Origin: Lineus longissimus
Taxonomy: Eukaryota; Nemertea; Pilidiophora; Heteronemertea; Lineidae
Direction: 5' to 3'
NCBI RefSeq assembly: GCF_910592395.1
Contig: NC_088315.1
Span: 2,856,501-2,920,500, forward strand
Length of the DNA: 64,000 bases
Of this stretch, positions 47,455-61,200 are shown in pieces (position 1 is the stretch's first letter; the number at the start of each line of letters is the position of its first letter). The position numbers and the translations under genes were made by a program. The notes beneath the pieces are model-generated. The model was not told the origin of the DNA, ran no database searches, and was given only the letters and a program-made list of their open reading frames with translations.

Positions 47455-50400
47455 ATAACCGAATCCAGGAACAGCTGCATGATATCACTGCAGAGAAGCC
47501 TCCATCTTGATGACAATGCCTAGAATGCAATGTCAAAGCACAGGGTGTGTATGACAACTACATGTATCATAAGGCATAGATCGGTGTCAAAGGGGTCATG
47601 ATGTTGAAGATAGATACGCCCAACCCTTAGCTGCGTTTTTTCCAAGAAGAACGTCTTTGTCATCTCATTCCTGTAGTTCGCTGTAGTCTCATGACAAGAC
47701 GTCATAGAACTTCTTCTAAATTTGGGACTGCAGTGGAAGTATGGTTGTCCGTAATTTGGTCACCTTGCTCGCGGACCTGATAAAAGATTAGAGGAAGGTA
47801 ACCAACTATTTTCGTGTAGGTGGGCAGGCCGTTTGAAGTCTCCATGTTAAGCAATCTACTCCCAGAAACAATTTTGTCCAATTGTAGTCAAGAAGATGAT
47901 TGTTTGAACTGGCATCGGTTGTCTGTAGACTCTCATAGATCAAGACGTGGTTGAAAAAGTTAAAGGTCAAAATATCTCCGTATTCCGTAAATAGTCCCGA
48001 TATTTCCCGTATCATGACTCACCAATCTCTTCCCCTTGAACCACTGACGGAACAAGCTGACTGATGCTGTGGTCTGTCTTTGCTGACCGTTGCTGGTGAC
48101 GAAATTCCCCCAAAGGCTCACAGAAACCACATAGACATCATTTTGCAACGTTTTTTGGCACATTCAACAAAATTCTTCCAGAATATAACGACAAGATTAA
48201 CTGTATATTTGTGTACTTTTGGCGAACGTGGACATAGATCCAGTTTAATCTCAGCAGATGACTTTCATAGAAAGTGGGTTGAAACAAAGATTTTCTGGCA
48301 ATTTTGGCCATTCGATCTTGAGATCAGTTGATGATCGGTTCCAAATACAATACATTTGTATTTTTAAGACTGCGTCGTCTTTTTGTACGATAGGGAGTTG
48401 TCATTTTGTGAAAGCACCTGGCGTGACATACAAGACAGTTTGGCATGTGCAGACGACGGCTGATACAGGTACAAGCACTGACAGACGCATCCTTCGCAAT
48501 TGATGGCAAAATGGCCGAGAATCGACACCAGTAGGCCACTAATCATGGCAACGTTTGATTTTTCTTCGTTCGCTTGTCGTGGTTATGAATTAATGAGGGT
48601 ATTATTTGCCAGATGATGACATCATTAGAATCAGATCGAGCCTAATTGACGGCGCAAAAATGACGTGCGCCGAATGCACCGCCATGTTTGCATCTGGGTA
48701 ATTGAGAGTATGTGAAGGTTTCGTGCCTGGTCGAAATTATCTCCTATTGTGGCTCAAGATAAGGAAATTTTTCGATGTTCCGCAGAAAGAGTGACGTATA
48801 AGTGGGCGTTAACGTCATTGCGGGGTGTAAATAAAATGTAACGACTCAATTTTTCAGCTGCCGTGTGGTGTAGGTGGTTTTACTCCGTTTAGCTACTAAC
48901 TGATGATATGAGGTATATCAGGTCACTAGTGCTTCAATTTGATACGTAGCTTATGGCCTACAGCTTCCGGTGCACGGCCGATCCCGAGGACAGATCACGT
49001 CCTGTTTATCTACAACCCTTGTTTTCAGCGATATCACACGAAATTGATATTGTACGACCAGCCAAGAAATCTTAAATGGCCACTTACGTTCTGGCACCTT
49101 GCTGCTGTAATTGGTCACGTAATCGCCTTGCCCCGCGTATATAGATTTTACTCCGATAATTATCACAACCATCCTTGGGATTGTTTTGAAGCTTATTTCC
49201 CCCGTTGAAGAAAGAAATGCGTACGTGGTTGTCTCGGGTAATCAGCTGCAACTTGTGTCAACCATTCATCAGGGATCGGAGGCAATACATGGGGTACATA
49301 AATAGTCAAATCATACATGTCTATATCGTAATATAAGCCTCTCAACCTCAACGCGGAACGCGCTGGGTGTGTTTCCTTATGAGTAAGTAAGGTCAAGGAA
49401 TGCTAATCAACCTAAGCACATTTGAACGGCTCAGTCGAAGTCTTTAGACTGTATGAACATCGAAAACCGTAAATTTCTTAATTTGTTTTCACCAACATTC
49501 AAAATAGTGTGTGTCACGTACGGTCATGCCCATCGATTGTTCCTCCGTCACCCGGACCACTCGACGCCTAACACATTGATGTATCCCTTCTCGGGGACTA
49601 GCGCCAGCCACTAGGTAGCTCTGTTTGACGCTGATAGAAATCGGAGCAGATCCCGGCCCGACATACGCATACGCGAGAGAATTTTTGATAAATCGTTGAG
49701 AAATGACATTGATATTGTCTGTGGGTGGAGGGCATTTCAAGATGAGGTATCCTATTCCTCTTGTAGTGAGAAAATAAAGAAAGACCAATTCGATAAATGC
49801 CAGAAAGTGTGTACTGGGTGTTATTGGAAAGAAAATCTCGATTACAACGACAATTTATCAAAATGCGACAACTTCGGATGAGTACACCATTAATCGATTT
49901 TGTGCATGGTACTAGTCGCTGCTCCTTATCTCGTCCGACTGGCCCCTGTTCCTACCGCGGTCGCGATAAGACAGGGTAAATGGGGTAACAGTATTCAAAA
50001 TCAAACAGGAGGGAATCTGTGTCACTTCTTTCTCCTCGATGATGCATGACCGCATGCTGATTTAGGTGCACTTTTAGAGTATAAACTCTTGGAAGAAGAC
50101 AATATGCAAGAGAAACGAATTCACTGATATCTAGTTTATCTCACAGTAATCTTTCTCGTTACTTTTCTGCCTTACAAAGAATATATTCAACAATGAAGTA
50201 AAACGTAAACTAAAAGACACACTACGTTACTTTGCCCCTCACCTCGCTGTTAAAGGAATTCGAGAAGGCCACCTTCAGTTCACGAGGCGGACGCGTTCTA
50301 CTAGACCACCGGGATAGTTGTCGGGCAATTTGACGACTTGGAATGTGATGTAGGAGGAAACCGGAGAACTTAAAAGGAAAAAGCTTACGCCGTGGCCCTC

Positions 50401-51470
50401 TATAGCTCGAAAACTGAGGATACATTATCGTCCATTTCCTATTTACAACTACTCATCTCTCTTGATGTCACAGCAAAATGCTACCAGCCAGAAATCTCGG
50501 CGAAGAGATGTCCTCAGGCAGCTTCTCTGTAGTTGCACCGATCCATTTTTTCGCTTATAGCGTAAAGCGGACATTTAAAGCGTCAGTGGTTTTATCATAG
50601 GTTCTATATCAATATTGAAAGATGGCATTATGTACGTTTGATTTGAGCCGCGATTACTGAGCGTGTAGAAAAGAATATTGTCGGTTGATCACGATGCTGC
50701 TGCATCTTTAGAGCGGATAACGGGAGTTACGGGGAGGAATATTAGCAGAGTGGTGTTGGGAGAAATCTTAGGCTACGGCGGTATCGCGGAATGTCGGGGA
50801 GGCTTTATGTGTGTACTCACTGGCAAAACATTTCTTCACCATCTACTCAGACATTGGTTATTTTCTCCGATTCGATATCAGTGGAACCCCGGTCGGCGAC
50901 CACCCCGGTAACAAGACCACCCCGGTGCCGTTCAGTTTTATACATTTATATGTTACTGTATCAATTAGTAAGAGCTCTGCATCAACGAACTTGCACAGCA
51001 CATTCGTCAAGTCCTCACAGCATGCATCGGGTATATACTCCTCCACTCGTAGTTATATCAATCATAGACGTCTGTCAGATAAGGCCCAATAAGGAGAAGG
51101 ACAACATCAATAAGGTCCAATTATGGCCAATTACAAGTTGGTGGCATCAGAAGGAGAGGCTCTCCAGCATCGCGTGCTGGTGTTTGCCGAGTGGTCTAGT
51201 GTGTTTGATCTTAGCAACTAAAACACAAAACGTGGGGAGACTTCCTCAGCTAATCATGCCTCTTAATTTATTGTGCATACAAACTTTGCCCTGCTGTTTG
51301 ACAGGAATATTCTGTCATAAAAGACGGGTCCTGTGAGCATTTTAACAACATTCTCGCATGAATACAGCATACTTAACAAGAGACAACAAGTGGTGGTTCT
51401 TTATCGTCAAATTCCGGTGCTTTTAGAGACGCCGCTAAAGATTAACACTACTGGTTACCACGCAATAGTG
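47455..51470. other. unassigned sequence
   Basis: No gene recognised. Short AT-rich and unique DNA; frames up to 181 codons (50791-51336) overlap one another in several frames and lack domains. Confidence 0.4.
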
Positions 51471-51488
51471 CCCGGGTTCGATCCCGGG
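51471..51488 (+). repeat. isolated B-box/T-arm-like palindrome
   Basis: CCCGGGTTCGATCCCGGG is a perfect T-stem/loop with the B-box core GGTTCGATCC. I find no A box or cloverleaf upstream on either strand, so it is at best the remnant of a tRNA or tRNA-derived SINE. Confidence 0.4.
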
Positions 51489-54409
51489 GAGAACCAGGAT
51501 TCTATTTCTGGATGAACCGGCGGGGCTTTCAAGGAAATAAAACATCTGGCTCTTAAGTCATTCGAATGAGACTTATAATCGAGGTTCCTTGTATCTGAAA
51601 GAATAGAGATTATATTTGACTTGGTAAGAATATGGAGTACAGCATCCTGATGAACGATAGAGATGCATGAAATGCTACATTCGCACCTAACAGTTAATGA
51701 AAAGCCAGATTTGTTAAGAATTGCCAACAAGGTGCGACAGAAACTGTACGGGGACAGGAACAGGCTTCTATCTTTACCAGGCGTAACGAAACACCAGAGT
51801 GCATTTCGCTAGATGAACACAACCTGATAAAGATAGAATCTATTGGCTATCAACTGACAACGAAATCATCAGACCTTGCCTTATTTTTACAGTTGTTTCG
51901 CAGATCGTTGCTCCATCGTAGAAATAATTACTTCGTACTTTATGTAATGCTGTGATTGGCGAAACGACCCGCCAGATACGGTTGCTGTTGACGTAGTGTG
52001 ATTGCGGATTATAGCCCACGATGTTTCCTGCAAAAAGCTTTGATCCACCAGAATCTTTCAATGAAATAATCAGATTGGTCGTTTTTGGACCTAGTGTATA
52101 TGATAATCAGTTGCTCGAAGCGAAAAGGTGCTCTCTCTCCACGATGGTGAACGACACTCAAGAATTGATATTTTTCTGTGGGAGATATGTTTGAAATTGT
52201 CGGCAGAGAGGCAATTGGTCCCAAGTATGGAGTAATTTTTGTTTTCGGAGAATGCAAGGTGCTATATAACATGAACAAGTACATTTACCGGCAGGGACAA
52301 ACAACGTGTTTTTGTCGACACTTTCTCGGAAAATCATACTGTCGAATACCCCTTTAATTTGTGTCCCTAATGAGTAAATAATTAGCGGGGACGCTACAGT
52401 AATGAGCCTGTGCGACGAGGGTGTTTTTCTTCGAACCCTAGTTAATGATAGCTTACCCGTGATATATCGTAGAAGAACGTTTATTTGATCATCGGTTACT
52501 CGAAGGGGCGTTAATCGTGACCGTCTTGTTCATGTTGACCGGCAAAAAGGATGAGTTGTATCTGTATTAGGCAACATTATAGACATTATAGATTGGTAAA
52601 GGCAAATCCTGATAGCACCGACCCCACAGAAAATGCTTTCATGGGTGTCGGTAGGCGCAATGGTTGAATCAGCCTCGATAGTTTATAATAATGAACCCCT
52701 AAATTCATGCCAAGAGAAGTCAACGGTGCTTTCACACTGATAGAGTGAGGACTAGTTGATGTCTAAACAATTTGCCCAAAGGTTAAGAAATCCCCCTATT
52801 TCAGAACTAAAGCATAGGCTGCTTAAGTTGTAACCGAATAGCACCAAGGAAAAAGCCAGGCTAACCAATTAAGAATTGAAGAGAATCTCACGGAATGTTA
52901 CCAAGACATCCTGTGCAATAAAACAACTGAACGATGCGCTTATAAACCAATCCCCAACTGACTCATAGTTCCGGTTTCAGGGGCTGTCGGGAGGCAGTCC
53001 TCCCCCGCATCAATCATCACAGTTAGATTGACCTTTACCTCAATTCATCATGACAGAGGTTTTTCCTCGGACGAAATCGCAACACAGATGTATAATGAAA
53101 ATATCCAATGAGTTCGAAACGTTCATCGAACTTCTATATGGAATATATTGAGAAGTTTCATTTCTAAGAGGCCGAGGTTGTGGTTATGATGACTTGTAAT
53201 TGTAAAAATATTTTCATAGGGAATTATGGCCGGTTGACTTACTGTATCATATTCTGTTTACCATCTGCGCATAAGGCTTTAGAATAGATTATAGTCCGAT
53301 ATACATTGTAAGTAGAACATGATTACAGGCAGTGAAACTCTAACGTCATAGCCAAATGCATCTTTTGGTCGGATCCTGTTTTGTCGGAAAATGGTGTCAG
53401 CCTGGTTTGAGTAGGATACCGCTCGCAGATTTTCGTATCGTTTCATTTCCTCCAAGGTCCGCAAAAAATCTACCTGACTCCTCGTCAGTGTATACATCTT
53501 TATATACACTAACTATCCATATAGGCCTAGGCCTCATTTCGGACACATTTTGAACTGGCCTATGTCGCACTGCATTGTGTACATTCAAGCACTGTCGTTC
53601 TCATAAGCGTAACTGACGACGAGAAAAATCAAGGTTGGGCGTGACGTATAAGTTCATTCAAATAAGTGGGTCTTGTCTTACTTTAACACTATTTTAATGT
53701 AAAACCTGATAGGGTTAACTATCTCCTCAACGAAAATTCTTCCGATTGTAGTAGCAGTTTTATACGTGGTATTGACATATCAACACCGTATCTTGAGACT
53801 GTGCTATTGACGGGTAGAGATTAGCAGTCTCATACTCGGGCAGAAAGACAAGTGTCAGTGTTGATTCACGGTGGGTTTCAGGCAATAAGAAAGCAAATCT
53901 AGTTTCTACTTTTATTTTAGTCTTGCAAAATATCAAACAAATATAAATGACCAATGAGTTATCATGGAAATTAGAAAACTAGTTGGAACATTTTTTTGCC
54001 TCTCAGGGTTGATTAGAGGACAGAATGAGGAAACGAAAGCACAGTAAAGAAACTAAATTTAATTTCATATTGCCTTCGCTGGAATACTATTCGCATTCCT
54101 ACAAGGAATAAAAACCCATTAGACTAAGAATGATATTTAACCTGGGTTTGAAATATAAACGCCAAGTTCCGTTGACATTTAAAAGACTCTAATCGATCGT
54201 CGTTTAGTTGTCTTGCATCAAGTGACATTAAGTTGCAATCTGATTCAACGCTTATTAACTGTATGTTTCGACAAACGGACTATCTGAAAATGTGATTTTC
54301 TGCTTTTATACCTACGCTCTGCGTGCTTATTGTATTTTCGCGGTGAAGCTAAGGTAAACATAAAAAACCTTTGTCGTAGTGCAGTGTACACCCATGAAAA
54401 TAAGAGTTT
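51489..54409. other. unassigned sequence
   Basis: No gene, tandem repeat or RNA recognised. A small palindrome around ATAGGCCTAGGCCT (53521-53534) is present. Confidence 0.4.
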
Positions 54410-54601
54410 CTTGGTTTTTGAAAAACCTTTTAGGGTATTCAAGCCAACACAAATATGCACCCCGTAGAAATTTTTCAGAAAAACGAAAAATCCGCAAAGC
54501 TTTTTGAGTTTGTGAAAAATTTCCCTGGTAAACATTAAGGGGGTGCATATTTGAGTTGGCTCTAGAACCCTAAAAGGTCTTTCAAAACCTCAAAAACCTT
54601 T
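54410..54601. mobile_element. MITE-like inverted repeat, about 190 bp
   Basis: Arms 54421-54463 and 54539-54581 pair over about 43 bp (ACCTTTTAGGGT...AGCCAAC.CAAATATGCACCCC and inverse) around a 75-bp loop. Pairing extends outward through GGTTTTTGA/CTCAAAAACC. Outer limits and target duplication are not certain. Confidence 0.65.
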
Positions 54602-55137
54602 ATTTGTAATTATGTACTAGAGTAAACGCTACAAAATGTTCTCAAGGCACGGGTCGTTCATTTGTACCTACGCCCAATTTTTTAATTTTCTTGTCAGCGC
54701 CCCATACTAACACCTGCGTACGTACACAAAAAGATCGCCATTCGATGTACAGGGGAAATAACGTTATTTCCTCTTTTGTACAAATGTAGACGTATACATG
54801 CAAAAATGTTCAAATATTTTTTAGTACTAGCCTACATCTGTTCCCACGCGTAGGCGTGACCTTGAGTTTTCAATGGCCGTCCAAATGTGTGTAAAGATAT
54901 AGTAATGCACACGTAATGCTAACTTAGCAACAATTATTTTTCCTCTAGGGTCCTTGGTGGTTTCGTTATAAGTGATACGTATTGGCACAAGATCTTATCG
55001 GGTGGCTGTTCACACAGTCCAACTGTCCACATCATCTAAGATGTATATTTGAGGACAACTATTGTCAGACTGATGGTGAGACAATTGGACAAATAAAGAT
55101 ACTTCTGAGGTGCCAGCGCTGGGGTGCAGGTTATCCA

Positions 55138-55298
55138 AGCAGGAATGACAGCTGTGATGCGAGTCGGCGAGTTCCTGTGTGAATAAGGAATACCTGCCTT
55201 CCTCGGAATCTTCCATCGAGCAGGAAAGACAGGTGTTATGATAGTCGGCGTATCCCTGTGTCAATTAGGAATATCTGCTTCCTCGGAATCTTCAAAAT
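55138..55298 (+). repeat. two-copy 81-bp tandem duplication
   Basis: 55138-55218 and 55219-55298 align without gaps over most of their length (AGCAGGAA.GACAG.TGT.ATG, GTCGGCG, CCTGTGT.AAT.AGGAATA.CTG, TTCCTCGGAATCTTC). Divergence is about 15-20%, so the event is not recent. Confidence 0.8.
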
Positions 55299-55299
55299 C

Positions 55300-58200
55300 A
55301 AAGAGACCAGTATATGAATTATGATCCGCTTCCTCTGGTTCTGCATGCTTCTTCCCATTGTACCGTACATTTGCCAGCCGTAAGTGTAGAATATTCTCTA
55401 AACGAGCATAATCATCGCACTTCCCAACGAAGATGGATATCTCTGATGATCCAGCTTGTCAGTGGAGTAATGAGTTGTCCTTGGAGGGAGGCATCATAGA
55501 CAGAATACAAGAAGTTCTACTTGTTAAACTTTTGTTTTACCATCCGGAGATTCAATTTTGTTCACCCCTACGTCATATACAAATATCGAGGCAGAGTTTA
55601 TCAAAAATCACTGTTGAACGAGAATGTTGTTAACTAGATTGCTTTTCTAATGCGACTACTTCTATAATAATATATATAATTTACTTCTAATGTAATGTCC
55701 CCAAAGCATTTTGTCGCCATTAGCCATCGTTTGAACTCTGTGTCTATCTGTTTTTCTACGTCTGCTCCGCCTCCCTAACAATGGGCGTCAGGTCAATTTG
55801 GCCCATCATGTCTCTTATTGTTAGCGTTGTAACTTGAAACGTACCTGTAATAGCAGGGTATACCTCTCAATATCATCATGCAACAACAACAGAATGATCA
55901 ATAGCGACGAGAATCATCCCAAATTGACCGAATATGACTGATACCCCTTGATATCGCTCTACTACATAGGACAGATCAGGTGATGTCGATCAGACGTCTC
56001 CTTATAGATATTGGACATCAAAGAAAAGATGTGAATTAGACATCAATGTCCAATATATATAATTTTATTGATGTACACATTTCGGCATCTTAGATCATCA
56101 ATAGAGCACTATTTGTTTTGAATTCTGTTTTTCTCTCCAAAGTCCAAAATTTGAAAATACACATACCTTTGTTGTTCATTTTTACTGCATATAGTATCAT
56201 AAAATGTTTTAAAAATTCGACTTTTTTCTTCGATATTTTTGTCGTTGATGTCCAATTATTTCTTAAACTGTATTCTCGATAACTTCGCATCTTCCGAGAG
56301 TTTCTACCTGATGACATACCAGTACTAAAATGTTTACCGTGACACAAAATATCTTGGCGAAGGCGTTGTTGCTAAAAAAGAAATTCCATCTCAATCGCGG
56401 CACCCCGGTTGTCTTCGATCATTGTTGCGAACTCTCACAATCTATCACCCGACAGAACTTCTGTCTCTCTTGCCACCCTCTCTTTTCACAAAGGTTTAAG
56501 ATGCATGAAACAAATCATCACTTTCCATGATGCCTCCTTAACTGCCTTTGATCGTGTGATGCCGTTTTGTCCTTGATTATAGGCTTCGAGGAAGGTTGCG
56601 CTCAATTGCAGCAATCATGAACAACTACAATGTAGATCATAACGAGATGTAATAGTTTGGTAGTTATCTATTTCTACATTTGATATTTTTCGTGTTTGAT
56701 CTACTATGAATTTTAGGCAGATCATGAAGGGGAAAGTGTCGGTTTCACGATATATCAGCCAACCCTTGCAAAAGAAAAAAGAAACAATTTGCTGTTTTTG
56801 CTTTTCAAAAAGGTGGGCCTGAAGCTGTAAGCTGGCCAAACTTTCATTTTGCGAAAAACGCATCTATGATACTGTAACCTATTCCTTTTTTTCTATGATT
56901 TCTTCAGGGCTCTACTGCTGCGTCTCTAAATATTATTGCTATTGTCTTGAGTATGATGAGGAATATATTATTAAAGATCATAATAACACATTTCTCACGT
57001 TTCTTACGATCGTGGTCTCACATTGGTCAAACTTCGGACAGGTCGGAAATCGGACTAACGTAAATAGCTCCGACCTGCGATTGGCTTAGGTTCGTATCTC
57101 TCACAGACTATCACCGTAGCACTGAGAGAGTCGATCGGACGTTTTCGTTATGTGTGCAATGACAAAGCATTAAAAGAGGTGAATTGATGTCAAATTGGTG
57201 ACATAATATGAATATTCTACACAGCCAATATTTTTCACACTTGGCAAAAAGCAATCAAAAACTCCGATGAATCGCAACCTAGTTCTATATAGACCACTTA
57301 CACTCTTTGATTGCGTATCGATTTCATTATAGGAATTTACCCACTGTAATACCAAATATCGAAAAACGAATTGGAGGGTTCCTTTTTTACTCTATCCTAC
57401 TAGAATCAACGATTTCTATATGCAAATGGCGTACGCTTACCTGCTGGATTAGATTTGGGTGTAGCAATATTGAGATCATTTCGTCATATTAGGAATTCCG
57501 TATCAAAAGTGTTTCTGGACTTTTTAAAGATAATTGTAAGAGTTCCACTGATGTACTCGTAGCATGGATTTTATCGACAATCGCACAGATGTTGGGCGGC
57601 AGATATGTATAACATAGTAACAACGTGAAACTGACAGCTTTTGAACACCGTATCAGACTTCCTGTTTCGAAGGCTCCTCCCGATCGTGAGTTTATCATGC
57701 ATATAAAGTGTCGCCCTAAAAATGGACGAGCATATACTAAAGCCACCCTCAGCACCAGTACTAATCAATGGAGAATGATTCTCCTGTGGAATTCCATCCC
57801 CTCGTCCTCCAGCAGGCGACACCGAGATGTTTGTTTTGGCTATTTATCTCAGAACCAGGAAGGGCACACCTCAAATTGATATGACCAAATCATTTGCAAG
57901 ACCGATTATACGTAACAGGATCCGGAAAGTAATTACCTGCAGATGGGTAAATAATTCGAATCATTCCGAAGCATATTTCAATTTGGTTCTGTGTACATTG
58001 GGTACACAGCCAAAGTTTAACCCCGTTCCCAGGTGTTATCTATTCTCGGACGTGGGAGCCCGCCGAGTACCTATTTTCTGACAAATAATTACCCCCTACT
58101 TGAACCGAAAGGCTCTTAATGCGGCCTCGTGAACGCAAATATCAAAATGAACTTAGTAATTGATAATTAATAATTAACGGCTTTGCTATCGTTATATTAG

Positions 58201-61200
58201 TGTTAGATAAATGTTGACGTGAGACATTGATGATTGGAAATTGTGTAAATAATTGCCAAACTCCAGCTCAAATGATGCAAATCTTTGCAATTGCGAGGGA
58301 AATTTCAATGTCAGCAAGTAGGCGTCATAAATTACGCCTTTTTTTCCTTACAAAGAAGTGCAAATGTTATTTAGCTTTCCTGATTGGAAGCAATCTTTTA
58401 AACAATCTGATATCAATATCAGCACAGAGATGAAAGGACTGCCTGATACTATAGCCATCAGTTTTATTACAGCGTGGTGTGGGCTGTCGGAGCATGACAT
58501 AGGATACCTCTCAAACGCAATCGTCGTATCATTCGTACGTTTATTCACATGCTATTTGTGGTGATGACTCCTCGAAACTGATTGCTCTGAATAATCTCTA
58601 TAGTAAGCGAGCAAGTTTCTTGAGAAGCACAAATGATATCTCGAACAGGGTGAATACTAACGTCAACATAAAGTGACGTCATATGTTAGATTGAACTGCT
58701 TTGCTTTGTTTAACATGAGACAAACTGCGATGTTACAGTTGGAAGATTATAGGCTTAAGTGACAATATGGGTACTGTTCTTGTCAAAGGCTGTTATTGGT
58801 TAAGATTGGCCCAATTTATGAGCCAAACTACCATTTGTTGTGGCCAGATTGCTGTCATTGTGTTGCCCTTGGCAGAACCACTTCCAACAGTTACAACCTC
58901 AGCGTTGTTAATGCGTTGCGGTTGTGTACTGATTATATGCTACTTAACAGATAACTACCCCTTCTCAACTCTCCGTTGCCATCAATCACGAGGTGATGGC
59001 TACTACCCCTAACGACCCGGGCTTGACTCACCAATAACTCATCCGCACAATCGCTCAACGGACTGCCCGGCCGGACTGTCGAAGAATCGTCCTTTCTTTC
59101 GATAAGCCATAAGTCTCACTGGGTAAAAAGCAATGACAGATTACCAAATCAGCTAAAACAATACTTAATGGATGGCCAATACAAATTTGACATGATCAAA
59201 GAGTCGACTAAACCTGGTATTTCATTTACGTTTGTCTTTGAGTCTTACATTTGAGCTGTCTAACTGATAAGAAAATTTTCCTATCACGTGACACAATTAT
59301 GTCACATGTTCTGAGATATCGTCTGAGGATTTTCAAACTCGTTTCCATCTGTTTTGTTTTGATCACGAACCCACGTGACCAGAACAAAGCTCGCACAAGT
59401 AATATTTGTACCAGAAATGAGCAGAATATTAATTTACCTGCTGTCCCTCGATTCAACCCTTGTCATGCTGTTGTTTAATCATGCAAATCAGCTTCCCTGC
59501 ATGCAAACAATTTGCAATCCTGGAACCCAGGCGGTCGTTGTTGAATGAAAATGCCAACCAAAGTCAACTTTGCTGGTTTCTGACCCGATGACCTTTTTTT
59601 TCCTTTTCTTCCGGATCAACTTCATGAGCAGTATCGGGTGGCCTAAAGGTACTGCATCGAACTTTAAGGAAAGAATCCCGAGATGTGTTCTCCGAACGAA
59701 CTGCATTCCTTTATACACTGATTTAATCTGTTGATGCCCAGACTTTTCAAAGGTATCTTACTTCTCATGTAACGAGAAATACAACAACAGGTCACCCAAT
59801 CGAAAATGCCCAAAAAGTGTGATTTTCCCCCAAATTTTCAATTGTTAGGCCTACCATGCCAATTCCCTGATTACCCTTTATAAGGCCCTCAAATGTTGTA
59901 TTTCAAAGAAAGAAAAATCTTAAAGCCAACTAAAAAAAATAATTCTCGCCCTATCCTAACAACGCTATCAGCTGCTTCATGGAATATGAAACTTTAAATG
60001 ACAGTTACCAGCAGTACGAATGGATAATTGGTCATCATGAGGCAGACTTCATTGACCCAATGCTTTTTTGCGGTATCCGCTTTTAGACCTATTTCGATCC
60101 ATGAACGTTGTCGATGCAAACACTAACATTTTAGGAATGCCAAGGAAGCGTGAGAATATCATCTGAGAGAAACCAATGTTTAATGAGAGAAAACTGGTTA
60201 AGAGATGGCCTAGACGCCCTACTAGGCTGGACGACCCACTATATCTTGATTAAGAGTGTCATATTAGACCACTCTGACGTATTTCCCAGCTTGGCGGTGT
60301 TATCTATCATCATTAACTAATGCCAGCTTATTAACCGCCCCAAAGTCAAATGAAATATTATGAGAATACCAATCAGTCTAAATATATTTATATGATAATA
60401 ATGACAATTAGATATTTGAGCGGTATGCCGAACACAACTCCCCAGGGTGGGTTTTTAAAGGGTCAACATTACACCAGCATTCGATTTCAAAGGTCGCCTA
60501 CAACGTCTTGCCAAATAATAGGTAATTCATTTAGCATTGTCTTTGTAAAATTACGCAATAATTGTGTCAATAAAATTGTAATGTTTTTCATTGATGGCCA
60601 ACAGGGAGGCACAGTGGCACGGAGGAAATGCGTCAGACTTCTGCTCGGGTTGGAGACTCCTCTGGTGTTGGACGGAATTCACTTTTGAAACTCACCCTTC
60701 TAAGGTATCTAAGGTAAACTGAATGTTGCTTTTAGGTCCCGAAGCTTATCCTCAAGGGTGTATTCTAAGGTAGACAGATATTTGTAAATTTGAAAACGGG
60801 CGAATTTACCCATTAGGTACATACCTTCAGGTTACCCTAATCTTAAAGGTACTTGAAGGGGAAACATCATAGGTATTGTACAAGGTTTTTGAAAGGTGTT
60901 TTGCACAGGCTTTTTATTAGGGTTGGACGACACTTAATCCTAAGTGCGCCACCTCTGTGAACAGTCATCAACTACGCCACAGGTCGCATAGAAACGGAAA
61001 TGTAGCGCCAAGCAGGAGCGATGAAATATCCAATACTTCAGAAATCAGCGGAAAAGATGGTTTCTTCGATATAAAATGCTCTGTAGAGTGTTTTCCATTT
61101 ACTCGCGTACGGCTGCAGAGGACACGAGATCAGACAAGAGCAAACTTCGGACGGGCTTCGCACGTGCTTGCGTCACTGGTCCGCATAGATTAATAGGTCT

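Noticed and set aside
50791-51336. 181-codon plus-strand frame
   Set aside because: Longest frame in the right half, but two other plus frames and a minus frame overlap it; composition is Cys/Thr/Ser-rich without motifs and no supporting splice sites were found.
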